Below are positions 51,165 to 60,266 of a DNA stretch of 64,000 nucleotides, one piece after another. The notes under the pieces were generated by a model. That model made no database searches and had not been told where the DNA came from. It saw nothing but the letters and a program-made list of their open reading frames with translations. How positions within the stretch are numbered: position 1 is the stretch's first letter; every line of letters starts with the position of its first letter. The position numbers and the translations under genes are program-made. The stretch comes from Candidatus Kouleothrix ribensis (GTDB taxonomy: Bacteria; Chloroflexota; Chloroflexia; Chloroflexales; Roseiflexaceae). The DNA lies in NCBI GenBank assembly GCA_016722075.1, contig JADKGW010000002.1, positions 434,001 to 498,000 of the forward strand, written 5' to 3'.

Positions 51165-54100
51165 CTAGCCGTGTACGCTCATGGCCAGCCCCTCCAGCCG
51201 GTCCTCAAGGTCGCCATACAGCGCCTGCAAGCGTTCGATCGTCGCGTCGTCGCTGGGCCACATGCCGCGGCCATGGGCCTCGAGCAGGCGCGCCACGGCG
51301 TTACGCGCGGCCTGCGGGTTAGCCTGGGCGATCCGCTGGCGCATCTGCTCGTCGAGCACGAACGTGGCGGCGGCCTGGTCGAACACCCACGGATCGACGA
51401 TCGCGCTGGTGGCGCTCCAGCCCAGCAGGTAGGTGAAGCGCTGGCCGATCTCGGCCGCGCCGGCATAGCCATGCGCCAGCATGCCTTCATACCAGCGCGG
51501 GTTGAGGATCTTGCTGCGCGCTTCCATCCGCAGCAGCTCGGCAGCGCTGTTGAGCTTGATGCTACCGGTGTAGCTTTCGGCATAGCTCAGCGGCACGCTG
51601 GCGCCGCGCGCCTGGCTGGCGGCCAGCTGGATCGCGCCGCTGTGGCCGTAGTAGTGCTGCATATCGGTCAGGCCATACTCGACGCTATCGATCGCCTGGA
51701 ATACGTGATCGACGGTGCCGAGCAGCCCGCGCAGCGTCTCGGGCGCAGCCACGCCGGCCCGGCCACCGCCGTATGTGAAGCTGCTACGGCGCTGGTAGGT
51801 GTCGGCCAGCTGGCTGGTATCTTCCCAGGCGCTTTCGTCCACCAGATCTTCGACACCAGTGCCGTACTTGCCGGGCGCCTGGGTGAAGATCCGCGCGGTG
51901 GCCTGCTCCCAGCTCTGGCCCTGGGCCTGCAGCTCGAGCGCGTGGGCGCGGATGAAGTTGTGCTCGGCCGGCTCATCAGCGGCGGCCGCGCGGCGGAACA
52001 GCTCATCGAGCAGGTCGAGCGTCATCTGAAAGGTGTCGCGGAAGATGCTGCTGATGTCGAGCAGCAGATCGATGCGCGGGCGGCCCAGCTCGGCCAGCGG
52101 GATGAGCTCGTAGCGCCAGATCTTGCCCTGGCCGTCGCGCTCGGGTCGCGCGCCCACCAGCGCCAGCGCCACGGCGATGCCCTCACCCTCGTTCTTGATC
52201 GTATCGAGCGCCCACAGCGGCTGGGCCACCGTCTGCGGGAATTGGCCATGCTCGGCCAGGTGCCGTTCGAGCAGCGCCTCGGCCATGGCCGCGCCACGCG
52301 TAAGCGCCGCGTCGGTGGGCAGGCGCCACGGGTCGATGCCGTGGATGTTGCGCCCGCTGGGCAGCGCGCCCGCGCCGGCGCGTACCGGGTCGGCGCCTAC
52401 AGCTGGGCGCACGAAGCCACCCTCGAGCGCGTGGATCAGCGCGCCTAGCTCATCGCTGGCGGCCATATGCTTCAGCAGTAATCGGCCGTGTGCGATCAGC
52501 TCGGCTGCCGCAGGCCGCAGGGCAAAGGCCGCCAGCGGCACGCCGATTGCGTCTTCTCGTGTGGGGCGTTCATCGAGCAGGTAGCGCTGCACGAACGCGG
52601 CGCGGGCTGGCTGCACCTGCTCGGCCGGCACGCCTGCGTCGCGTAGCGCCTGGCTCAGGCCGGCGCGGCCCTCGCGCGGCACGTCGAGCGCGGCTTCGAG
52701 CAGCGCGGCGGCGCGCGCAGCGGCGGGGTTCTGGCCAAACACATGCAGGCCATCGAGGATCAGCCGCTGCTCGAGCTCGTCGAGGTAGGCGCTCAGCCGA
52801 TCGCGATAGGCCGCGTCGGTCTCGTGTTCGCCACGCGGCAGCTCGGGCAGCTCGGGCAGCTCGGCAGCCGGTAGCCGGTAGCCGGCCATTTCAGCTTCCT
52901 GCGCGCCAGCTGCCAGCTGAGCCCTGATCTGGGCCAGCTGCTTGTACAGCCCGGCGCGCGCATATGGCGGCACGGCATGGCTCACGATCGTGGCGAAGCC
53001 GCGCCGGCGCGCCAGCAGTGCCTCGGACGGGTTGTTGAGCGGGTAGAGATACAGCTGCGGCAGGTTGCCGAGCAGCAGATCGGGCCAGCAGCGCTCAGTA
53101 AGGCCTAGCTTGAGGCCGGGCGTCCACTCGGCGGTGCCGTGCATGCCGAAGTGGATCAGCGCGTCGGCATGCCAGCTTTCGCTGAGCCAGCGGTAGAACC
53201 CGACATACTGGTGATGCGGCGCGAACTCAGGGTCGAACAGCAGGCGCATGGGGTCGCCGGGCACGCCCAGCGGCGGCTGCACGCCCACGAACACATTGCC
53301 GAAGTGTAGCCCATCGATCCGGATTGCATCGCGGCCGGCCGGCGCGATATCGCCAGGTGCGCGGCCCCACTGGCGCTCGACCCGCTCGGCGTGCGCGGGT
53401 GGCACAATCCGGTCGTACTCGTTGATGCCCAGGCGGTAGGCCGGCTCGCGCTCGGCGTCGCCATCGAGCCTGGCAATCTGCTGGGCCAGGTCGTCGGCGC
53501 TGGCCGGCAGCTGGCCCACCTGGTAGCCTTCGTCGCGCAGGCGCCGCAGCAGCGCCAGCAGCGAGGCCGGCACATCCAGCAGCGCGGCGGTGCCGAGCTT
53601 GCCCAGGCCGGGCGGATAGTTGTACAGCACCACCGCCAGCTTCTTCTCGGCCGCAGGCGTGCGGCGCAGGCGCACCCAGCCGGCGGCCTGGCGCGCGGTG
53701 CGCGCGAGCCGATCCGGCGCGGCCACGATCAGCTGATCGCGGATAGCGCCCAGCGCCACCGGCGCGATGCTGCCATCCATCTCGGGCAGATCGTACATGA
53801 TCACGGCCTGCATCGGCGCCACGCCCGCCGCGTGCCACTGCTGCTCGGTCTGCATCTGCAAGGGCTGCGCGACCATGTACGGCACGTCGATGCCGGCGAG
53901 CATGTCGCTGGCTTTCTGGTGGTAGTGGCCCGGCTTGGTCGATCCGGCCGGCCCGCCGACCAGCGGGAAGCCCATGGTGCTGAGGATCAGCTCGACCGGC
54001 TGGCGGGCGACCCACTCGCGCACAGCCACGTGCGCCTCGATCCCGCTGACGAAGATCGGCAGCACCGCCAGGCCCTGCGCCTCGAGCGTGTGAACCAGCT

Positions 54101-54860
54101 CGCCCAGGTAGCGCTGGTTCTGCACCACATGCTTGCGGAAGGCCAGCAGGGCCACCAGCGGCGAACCGAGCGCCTTGCGCTTGGTGCTTTTTGCGCGCCA
54201 GCGCAGGTACGCCTCGGGGTTGTCGAACAGCGCATCGGCGTCGGGGTGGAAGCAGCCCATCATCGGGATCAGCCGCACCGGCGCTACGTCGAGCCGCTGG
54301 CCCAGGCAATCGCGCAGGATCAGCCGGATCATCTGGGTAATATTCGTGGCGTCGGGCTGGTTCCAGTAGATATTCACCGACAGCCAGGTGCGAAAGTCGT
54401 GCAGCTTGGCGGGCATAAGCGGCAGCAGCTTGGCGGTGATCTTGGTCAGCTTGGTGTAGGCGTACAGCGTGTCTTCTTCGCGGCCCTGGGTGAGCAGCTT
54501 GAGGATCAGCTGCATGGGCTTGGGCAGGCCGCCCTTCCCACCCTGCACGCGATACTCACCGACGCGGTTGAGCGCCATCACCTCGGGCATGCTCTCGAAT
54601 GCGAACACCGCGCGCGGGCTGGCCTGCGCCAACTGCTCGGCCAGCCAGTCGGCATGGGCGCGCATGTTGATCAGTGTGATGAACACCACGTCGGCTTGCG
54701 CAATCGCTGCGGCCAGCGCCGGGTCGCGCTGCTCGACGTGGTCGTCGTTGAAGCGCAGCAGCCGCACGCGTACGCCGCCAGCCGCCAGCGCCTGGGCCAC
54801 CTCGTCCCACATATGCGCGTTGAAGCGTTCCATGCCGGTGATGAAGGTCAGGGTGGCCAT
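51165..54860 (-). CDS. bchH: Magnesium-chelatase H subunit (BchH) or close CobN-type relative
   Basis: The 1231-residue protein has the N-terminal DUF3479 domain found in BchH/ChlH, with FESMPEVMALNRVG and LPKPMQLILKLL, and the long CobN/BchH chelatase body with HFGMHGTAEWTPG and the later TYGGGRAGVAAPE and ESYTGSIKLNS segments. DUF3479 favours BchH (Mg insertion into protoporphyrin IX for bacteriochlorophyll) over CobN. The D and I subunits are not nearby. GAGG lies 8 nt before ATG 54860. Chloroflexales often carry several BchH paralogues, so it could be one with cobalt or regulatory duty. Confidence 0.85.
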   Translation of the reverse strand: MATLTFITGMERFNAHMWDEVAQALAAGGVRVRLLRFNDDHVEQRDPALAAAIAQADVVFITLINMRAHADWLAEQLAQASPRAVFAFESMPEVMALNRVGEYRVQGGKGGLPKPMQLILKLLTQGREEDTLYAYTKLTKITAKLLPLMPAKLHDFRTWLSVNIYWNQPDATNITQMIRLILRDCLGQRLDVAPVRLIPMMGCFHPDADALFDNPEAYLRWRAKSTKRKALGSPLVALLAFRKHVVQNQRYLGELVHTLEAQGLAVLPIFVSGIEAHVAVREWVARQPVELILSTMGFPLVGGPAGSTKPGHYHQKASDMLAGIDVPYMVAQPLQMQTEQQWHAAGVAPMQAVIMYDLPEMDGSIAPVALGAIRDQLIVAAPDRLARTARQAAGWVRLRRTPAAEKKLAVVLYNYPPGLGKLGTAALLDVPASLLALLRRLRDEGYQVGQLPASADDLAQQIARLDGDAEREPAYRLGINEYDRIVPPAHAERVERQWGRAPGDIAPAGRDAIRIDGLHFGNVFVGVQPPLGVPGDPMRLLFDPEFAPHHQYVGFYRWLSESWHADALIHFGMHGTAEWTPGLKLGLTERCWPDLLLGNLPQLYLYPLNNPSEALLARRRGFATIVSHAVPPYARAGLYKQLAQIRAQLAAGAQEAEMAGYRLPAAELPELPELPRGEHETDAAYRDRLSAYLDELEQRLILDGLHVFGQNPAAARAAALLEAALDVPREGRAGLSQALRDAGVPAEQVQPARAAFVQRYLLDERPTREDAIGVPLAAFALRPAAAELIAHGRLLLKHMAASDELGALIHALEGGFVRPAVGADPVRAGAGALPSGRNIHGIDPWRLPTDAALTRGAAMAEALLERHLAEHGQFPQTVAQPLWALDTIKNEGEGIAVALALVGARPERDGQGKIWRYELIPLAELGRPRIDLLLDISSIFRDTFQMTLDLLDELFRRAAAADEPAEHNFIRAHALELQAQGQSWEQATARIFTQAPGKYGTGVEDLVDESAWEDTSQLADTYQRRSSFTYGGGRAGVAAPETLRGLLGTVDHVFQAIDSVEYGLTDMQHYYGHSGAIQLAASQARGASVPLSYAESYTGSIKLNSAAELLRMEARSKILNPRWYEGMLAHGYAGAAEIGQRFTYLLGWSATSAIVDPWVFDQAAATFVLDEQMRQRIAQANPQAARNAVARLLEAHGRGMWPSDDATIERLQALYGDLEDRLEGLAMSVHG

Positions 54861-55073
54861 ATCCAGTACCTCGTCTATTGCGCGTGCTCAGCCCATCCAT
54901 GTAGTGCGGTTTCGATACTACCGGTATGGATTGAGGAGCGCCTATTACTGCCTATCGCCCGGCTCGATCGTTCGCGAGCGCTACCAGCAGCCGAAGCAGC
55001 ATGCCGCCACTGGCAAAACCGCACGCTTGGCGGGCAGGTACATTCGTTCCGGTTTGTCTGGAAAGCTATCTCG
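54861..55073 (-). other. Long untranslated leader of bchH
   Basis: If the promoter at 55074-55101 is right, the bchH mRNA leader is about 205 nt. It has several GC-rich inverted stretches and the partial palindrome ACCGGT near 54917. No known riboswitch could be recognised. Confidence 0.45.
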
Positions 55074-55101
55074 AGTATAGCACGCCTTAACACAATTTCA
55101 A
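55074..55101 (-). promoter_or_regulatory. Promoter of bchH
   Basis: On the minus strand TTGAAA (55101-55096), a 16-nt spacer and TATACT (55079-55074) make a good promoter about 214 bp before bchH. Confidence 0.65.
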
Positions 55102-55301
55102 CACACACAAACCTTCTACTTTGCGTTTGCAAAAGCTATACGGCCAGGCCGGGTCGGCACGCGCACGCATGCGGCTGTAAACCCTTTCCCCGATTACCCG
55201 GCGCGGTAGTATCTGCAATACGCAAGAGCGAAGCCTTGGCCGGGTTGCGCAACCCGGCCAGCTGTGGTACAAAGCCGGCAGAGTGAATGGAGCAGCTGCC
55301 T

Positions 55302-56351
55302 ATGGATACGCCTATTCGCGCCGCCCGGCTCAGCCGGCCGCTCACCGCGCTGCTGCTGGTGCTGGCGCTCGCCGGCTGCGGCCAGCCCGACAATACCGCC
55401 GCGCCCAGCACGGCGCCTGATACGCCAACCGCACCTGCCGGGGCCGACTACCCCGCTCCCGATACGGCCTATCCTGCGGCCTACCCAAGCCCGATAGGCG
55501 CGGGCGCGCCGGCCAGCCCGGCCATACCGCAGGCCAACCCATGCCTGGCGAGCGATCTGATCGCGCCGGCCAGCGAGCCAATGCCCCCGGCCACGACACT
55601 GGCCGGCCAGCCCACGCCGGCCAGCCCGACGATTGGCCCGGTGGCCAGCCCGGCTGCAACCTACGGCTACCGCGTGGTCAATAGCTACCCGCACGACCGC
55701 GCCGCCTACACCGAGGGGCTGGTATACGAGAACGGCCAGCTGTACGAAGGAACCGGGCTCGAGGCCCAATCTGAGCTGCGGCGCGTGGCGCTCGAGAGCG
55801 GCGCAGTGCTGCAGCGCTGCGCGCTGCCGGCCCAGGCCTTTGGCGAGGGCATCACGATCCTGGGCGCCTCGATCTACCAGCTGACATGGAAGAACCACAC
55901 CGGCGTGGTGTACGACAAGGCCAGCTTCGCACCGATCAGCACCTTCAGCTACCCCGGCGAAGGCTGGGGGCTGACCAACGACGGCCAGCGGCTGATCATG
56001 AGCGACGGCACCGCGACGCTGCGCTTCCTCGACCCGGCCACGCAGCAGGAGATCGGGCGCGTCGATGTGTACGACGAGCATGGCCCGGTGCTCAATCTGA
56101 ACGAGCTCGAGTATGTGCGCGGCGAGATCTTCGCCAACGTATGGCAGACCGATCGGATCGCGCGGATCGACCCGCAGACCGGCGCGGTGGTTGGCTGGAT
56201 CGACCTGACCGGCCTGCTGAGCGCGGCCGACCGCGTCCAGCCAGTCGAGGTACTCAACGGCATCGCCTACGACCCTGCTGGCGACCGGCTGTTCGTCACC
56301 GGCAAATACTGGCCCAGGCTATTCGAGATCGTGCTCGAGCGCGCTGGCTGA
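55302..56351 (+). CDS. Glutaminyl-peptide cyclotransferase lipoprotein
   Basis: From ATG 55302 (GGAG 9 nt upstream) the product is 349 residues: a lipoprotein signal ending LALAGC, a Pro/Ala/Tyr-rich linker (about 30-120), then the beta-propeller cyclotransferase of the plant/bacterial type with PHDRAAYTEGLVYENG, GEGITILG, TWKNHTG and YEHGPVLNLNELEYVRG-like segments. It converts N-terminal Gln of exported proteins to pyroglutamate outside the membrane. An ATG at 55287 is a less likely start. Confidence 0.87.
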   Translation: MDTPIRAARLSRPLTALLLVLALAGCGQPDNTAAPSTAPDTPTAPAGADYPAPDTAYPAAYPSPIGAGAPASPAIPQANPCLASDLIAPASEPMPPATTLAGQPTPASPTIGPVASPAATYGYRVVNSYPHDRAAYTEGLVYENGQLYEGTGLEAQSELRRVALESGAVLQRCALPAQAFGEGITILGASIYQLTWKNHTGVVYDKASFAPISTFSYPGEGWGLTNDGQRLIMSDGTATLRFLDPATQQEIGRVDVYDEHGPVLNLNELEYVRGEIFANVWQTDRIARIDPQTGAVVGWIDLTGLLSAADRVQPVEVLNGIAYDPAGDRLFVTGKYWPRLFEIVLERAG

Positions 56352-56425
56352 GCCTGGCCGCGCGCGCCGGGCCACCCTGTAAGCAGGCTGTAATCCTACC
56401 CAACTCCGAGCCGGTGCGCGATCTG

Positions 56426-56434
56426 TGCTACAAT
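56426..56434 (+). promoter_or_regulatory. Extended -10 promoter before trmD
   Basis: TGC-TACAAT (56426-56434) is an extended -10 like that of glpX; no -35 was found. The start of transcription should be near 56441, the first base of a possible 10-codon frame (56441-56473). Confidence 0.5.
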
Positions 56435-56491
56435 AGCGCCATGCCGATCACGCATCATCATCAGCAAGGTTAGCGCGCAACACTCAACGCC

Positions 56492-57268
56492 ATGCAGTTC
56501 GACATCCTGACACTATTTCCGAGCATGTTCGCCGGCCCGCTTACCGAGAGCATTCTGAAGCGCGCGACGCAGGCCGGTACGATCGGCATCGCCCTGCACG
56601 ATATCCGCGCGTATGCGGCCGACAAACATCACACCGCCGACGACGCACCCTACGGTGGCGGGGCCGGTATGGTCATGAAGGCCGAGCCGGTGGCCGCCGC
56701 GATCCGTGCAGTCGTGGGCAGTGCGGCGCAGGCCGCACCACCGGCCGAGGGCCAGCGCACCCTGACGGTGCTGATGACACCGGCCGGCGAGCGATTCAGC
56801 CAGCGCGTGGCCCACGAGCTGGCCGGCTACGACCGATTGGTGCTGGTGTGTGGCCACTACGAAGGTGTCGACGAGCGCGTATGCGAGGCTCTGATCGATC
56901 GCGAGCTGTCGATTGGCGATTATGTGCTCACCGGTGGCGAGCTGGCAGCTATGGTGCTGGTCGATGCGGTAGCCCGGCTGGTGCCGGGCGTGATCGACGT
57001 TGAGTCGATCGACGAAGAGTCGCACAGCGGCGGCCTGCTCGAATACCCGCACTACACTCGCCCGGCTGTGTGGGAGGGCCGCGATGTACCGGTGGTGCTG
57101 CTCTCGGGCCACCACGGCCAGGTGGCACAATGGCGGCGCCAGCAGCAGTTGCGCCGCACCTACCAGCGCCGGCCCGACCTGCTGATCAGCGCCGAGCTCA
57201 CTCCCGCCGATCGAAGCTTTCTCCAGTCTCTCGGCTGGCTACCCAACAAAGTGAACGAACTTGCTTGA
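56492..57268 (+). CDS. trmD: tRNA (guanine37-N1)-methyltransferase TrmD
   Basis: The 258-residue protein has the TrmD start MQFDILTLFPSMF, the DDAPYGGGAGMVMK loop, and the trefoil-knot SAM site GHYEGVDERV and SIGDYVLTGGELAAM. It methylates G37 of tRNAs to prevent frameshifting. Its usual partners rpsP, rimM and rplS are absent here, so the gene is separated from the ribosomal-protein operon. ATG 56492 fits the family start. Confidence 0.96.
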   Translation: MQFDILTLFPSMFAGPLTESILKRATQAGTIGIALHDIRAYAADKHHTADDAPYGGGAGMVMKAEPVAAAIRAVVGSAAQAAPPAEGQRTLTVLMTPAGERFSQRVAHELAGYDRLVLVCGHYEGVDERVCEALIDRELSIGDYVLTGGELAAMVLVDAVARLVPGVIDVESIDEESHSGGLLEYPHYTRPAVWEGRDVPVVLLSGHHGQVAQWRRQQQLRRTYQRRPDLLISAELTPADRSFLQSLGWLPNKVNELA

Positions 57269-57289
57269 ACCCATATCGTCTTATATAAT
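57261..57289 (+). promoter_or_regulatory. Promoter of the bactofilin gene
   Basis: TTGCTT (57261-57266), a 17-nt spacer and TATAAT (57284-57289) lie at the end of trmD, giving bactofilin and the FtsB-like gene their own start site with a leader of about 105 nt. Confidence 0.6.
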
Positions 57290-57401
57290 TGCCGGCGCGG
57301 CCGCAGTCATCGCGGTACTTTTACTAGCCTTCTGGGTCCGACGGTCGCCCGGTCAAGCAAATCGAACCTACTCCCTCAGCCGGGACAACATAGGAGGACC
57401 A

Positions 57402-57818
57402 ATGTTCGGCAATAAGAAGCCGCAGCCGGTTGCACCCTCGGCGCTCAACGGTCGGCCCGAGACGGTCATCGGCGCAAACACCAATATTGTCGGCACGCTC
57501 AAGTCCGACGGCAACATCCGCATCGATGGCACTGTCGAGGGCGATATCGAGATTCTCGGCAACCTGATCATCGGCGAGACCGGCCGGGTGATCGCCACGG
57601 TCAAGGCCCAGAATGTGCATGTCTCTGGCGCCGTCAAAGGCGAGATCACCGCAGTCGAGCAGCTCGAGATCTCGCCCACCGGCAAGGTCTGGGGCGATAT
57701 CACTACGGCCGCGCTGCACATCGAGCCGGGCGGCTTGTTCCGTGGGCAGAGCGCGATGTCGACCAATATCGACGAGCCGCTGCTGCTGGAAGCACCGCGT
57801 ACCACGCGCGCCGAGTAA
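57402..57818 (+). CDS. Bactofilin (polymer-forming cytoskeletal protein)
   Basis: From ATG 57402 (GGAGG 6 nt upstream) the product is 138 residues, the normal length. The core is a repetitive beta-helix (IGANTNIVGTLKSDGNIRID, GNLIIGETGRVIATVKAQNV) with flexible ends, typical of bactofilins, which form filaments without nucleotide and can organise wall synthesis. It directly precedes the FtsB-like gene by 12 bp, suggesting a joint role in division or filament shape. A longer frame from 57261 is not supported by a ribosome-binding site. Confidence 0.93.
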   Translation: MFGNKKPQPVAPSALNGRPETVIGANTNIVGTLKSDGNIRIDGTVEGDIEILGNLIIGETGRVIATVKAQNVHVSGAVKGEITAVEQLEISPTGKVWGDITTAALHIEPGGLFRGQSAMSTNIDEPLLLEAPRTTRAE

Positions 57819-57830
57819 AGCGAACCACCC

Positions 57831-58286
57831 ATGCGCCGCCGACGTCCTCAACGTGCGGGCACGGCTACCGCCGCGTCCCCTGCCTCTGGTTCCGCGCGAT
57901 TCGGCCGCTCGAGCGTGCCGATCTTAACGCTGGTGCTGGTGGCTCTCTCGCTCTGGACGCTCTCGGGCTTCGTTGGCCAGGTGCTCACCAGCGCACAAAC
58001 CGAGCGCAACCAGGCCGAGCTGCGCGCCCAGAACAATCAGATCGCCACCGAAAATGCCCAGCTCGCCACCCAGGTGGCCGAGTCGGAGTCGCCTGCCTAC
58101 GCCGAGCGTATTCTTCGCGAGCAGCGCGGCTATGCGCGCGAAGGCGATACCGTCATTCTACCAAGCTTCCCCGAAGCCACCCCGGCACCGGCGCAGCCTA
58201 CCGGCCAACCTGCGCCAACCGCAGTGCCAGCGCCCAACTGGAAACGCTGGCTGCAGGCGCTTTTCCCGCCCACGCGCGATACGTAA
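57831..58286 (+). CDS. FtsB/DivIC-like septum-formation initiator protein
   Basis: The 151-residue protein has a basic N-terminus, one membrane helix (about 30-50), a coiled coil (about 55-85: AELRAQNNQIATENAQL) and the short SPAYAERILREQRGYAREGD motif that follows the coil in FtsB/DivIC proteins, then a Pro/Ala-rich tail. It should act in the divisome outside the membrane, bound to FtsL/FtsQ-type partners. It is cotranscribed with bactofilin and ends at a strong hairpin. Confidence 0.85.
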   Translation: MRRRRPQRAGTATAASPASGSARFGRSSVPILTLVLVALSLWTLSGFVGQVLTSAQTERNQAELRAQNNQIATENAQLATQVAESESPAYAERILREQRGYAREGDTVILPSFPEATPAPAQPTGQPAPTAVPAPNWKRWLQALFPPTRDT

Positions 58287-58416
58287 CGCGATCTCCCTGC
58301 GCTCCTGGCGTCGCCGCGCGTTCAGATAGCGTTTTTTTGCGGCGAGTGTACGCCCACGCCCCGCATGCGCGAGGCGCTGCGTGGTGTCGTGGTGCGAACA
58401 CATCACGATACTAAAC

Positions 58417-58453
58417 GGCTACCCTGCGCTCCAGGCTGGAACGCAGGGTAGCC
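58417..58453. terminator. Bidirectional hairpin terminator
   Basis: GGCTACCCTGCG (58417-58428) and CGCAGGGTAGCC (58442-58453) are perfect, with an inner CCAG/CTGG stem. It lies between the FtsB-like gene (plus) and the minus-strand membrane protein gene. Confidence 0.75.
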
Positions 58454-58490
58454 AGTGGTGAATACCGCACGGCGTACGCTATACAAAAAC

Positions 58491-58949
58491 CTACAGGCGC
58501 GTGGTGTCGCCGGTGGCCGAGCGCTCCTGCCCGGCCGGCTGCTGGGGCTGCGCCGGCACGATCGGCGCCGGGTAATGCGTGCTAATCTGCACCTGCTGTG
58601 TCGGCACCGCGCGGCTGGCCCGGCGCGCATTGAACCGCGCAACCAGCTGCTGCACCGCCGCGTCGATCCGGCTCTCGCGGCCGCGCGCCAGGAAGCTGGC
58701 ACCTGCCAGGAACAACACGCCCGGCCACACAAAGTGCAGCATGAACAGCAGCGCCAGGCCAACGCCCCAGATGCCTACCTGCACACCTTCGATCAGCCGG
58801 CCCATCTGGCGGCGCTGCATATAGGCCGCCGCACCACCCACCAGCAGCGCGCCTGGCAGCAACAACGACCACAGGTTCAGCCACCAGACCAGGCCGAGCA
58901 CCACGAGAAATACACCTGCCGCTACCGACGGCTGCTTGTTGAAGTTCAT
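58491..58949 (-). CDS. Small membrane protein (LiaF/LiaI-like helices)
   Basis: From ATG 58949 (AAGGAGCTGGAG upstream) the product is 152 residues. Three or four short hydrophobic segments (about 10-95) with VFLVVLGLVWWLNLW resemble the membrane part of LiaI/LiaF-type or DUF5668 proteins. The C-terminal 60 residues are soluble, basic then Pro/Gln-rich. Function is not known; a role in envelope stress is a guess. Confidence 0.65.
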   Translation of the reverse strand: MNFNKQPSVAAGVFLVVLGLVWWLNLWSLLLPGALLVGGAAAYMQRRQMGRLIEGVQVGIWGVGLALLFMLHFVWPGVLFLAGASFLARGRESRIDAAVQQLVARFNARRASRAVPTQQVQISTHYPAPIVPAQPQQPAGQERSATGDTTRL

Positions 58950-59221
58950 CTCCAGCTCCTTCTTATCTATCAATGGCATCCCAATCAGGCGGGATGGCTA
59001 TCTGCCAGTATGACGTTGGTAATCAGCCGAATGTTGCGGTATCATATGGCTACATCCGTGGGTGCCGGCGTCCCGTATCATTCGTCAGGCATACGCCTGC
59101 GGTTTTGGCGGTTATGCGACACGATTCGTTGAAACCATCCAGCGGTAGAGGTGGGGCTGGTCGCGCCCGCCGCATCGACCGCGATGAATTGAGCATTCCC
59201 GATCCCTAAGAGAGACACCAA

Positions 59222-59746
59222 ATGACAACACTTTCTGCCCGACTCACGCGCCCAATCGCCTGGCGCGGCCTGATCGCCGACTGTGTGCTGGCCGCAATGC
59301 TGTTCGGCCCGCTGGCCGCACCGTTTCTACAGGGCTGGGGCCTACTGGTGCCACGCACCGTCTCAGGCATTATATACACCATGGGCAGCTTCGTCTGCCC
59401 GCAGCCGGCCGCCGGGCTGCCGCTCTACAACGGCAATATCATGGCGGTGTGTATGCGCTGCTACGGCACGGTGCTGGGGCTGCTGCTCACCCGGCTTTGG
59501 TATGCCTACGACGCCGGTGCTGGCCGGGCCTGGCTGCCGCGCTACGGCCTGCGCGCGCTGCCACTGTTCACGCTCATGATCTTCACCTACGCGGCCGAGT
59601 TCTTCGGCCAGGTGGTCGGGCTGTGGCGCTTCGATAACCTGGTGGTCACGCTTGCCGGCCTGGTCACCGGCGCCGGCCTGGGCCTGATGTTCCACCCATT
59701 TCTACAGGCCGGTGCGAACCAGCCGTTCGTGGCGGCACGCACATGA
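59222..59746 (+). CDS. DUF2085-family membrane protein
   Basis: The 174-residue protein has four or five helices and the DUF2085 pattern: CPQPAAG followed by MAVCMRCYGTVLGL, i.e. paired Cys residues at a membrane boundary. DUF2085 function is unknown; the Cys residues may bind a metal or heme. AGAGAGA precedes ATG 59222. It overlaps the next gene by 4 bp. Confidence 0.8.
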   Translation: MTTLSARLTRPIAWRGLIADCVLAAMLFGPLAAPFLQGWGLLVPRTVSGIIYTMGSFVCPQPAAGLPLYNGNIMAVCMRCYGTVLGLLLTRLWYAYDAGAGRAWLPRYGLRALPLFTLMIFTYAAEFFGQVVGLWRFDNLVVTLAGLVTGAGLGLMFHPFLQAGANQPFVAART

Positions 59747-60162
59747 GCCGCCGCACAGTTGCGCTGCTGTTCTTCGGTGTGATCGCGCTGGCCGAGCTCG
59801 GCGACCTGGCCGGGCTGGTGATTACCCTGGGCGACCCGGCGGCAGCTGCGGCGATGCTGGGGATCACCCCGCGCGCCGAGACCATCCGGGCGATCATTCT
59901 GCTGGTGCTGGCGGTGGTGATCGTGCTCAACGCGCTGATCGCACTGGCCGGCGTGCTGGCGCGCCAGGCGCTGCTGGTGCAGTTCGGCGCCTTCATGGCC
60001 GCAGCCGGGCTAGGCATCTACGGGCTCTACCAGATCGGCAGCGCACTACTCCAGCATGGCCAGCTGGTGTATGCCGGCGTCGGGGTGATCTACCTGGTGC
60101 TGGGCCGGCTGGCGCTCTGGCTGGCTCGCTCGCCCGCTGCTATCGCTGCGAAGAAGACGTAA
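59743..60162 (+). CDS. Four-helix membrane protein of unknown function
   Basis: The 139-residue protein has four hydrophobic helices (about 5-30, 48-70, 75-97, 103-127). Its start overlaps the DUF2085 stop (ATGA), so the two are cotranslated and may form one complex. I do not recognise the family. Confidence 0.7.
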   Translation: MSRRTVALLFFGVIALAELGDLAGLVITLGDPAAAAAMLGITPRAETIRAIILLVLAVVIVLNALIALAGVLARQALLVQFGAFMAAAGLGIYGLYQIGSALLQHGQLVYAGVGVIYLVLGRLALWLARSPAAIAAKKT

Positions 60163-60266
60163 GAGCTGTTTAGCGCTTTCAGATATCAACCCCGCAGCGC
60201 ACGAAGATACGTACCGGCGGTACCAGGCTTCGTGATCTGCGCATGCTTCGTGGTGATTTCATCCGT

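Noticed and set aside
54861..55073. Cobalamin riboswitch before bchH
   Set aside because: GCCACTG occurs only on the opposite strand to bchH, and the remaining B12-box elements were not found in order.
53391..55286. 631-codon plus-strand frame opposite bchH
   Set aside because: High-GC antisense frame; composition is His/Arg/Gln-rich without any recognisable motif, while the minus strand encodes a full chelatase subunit.
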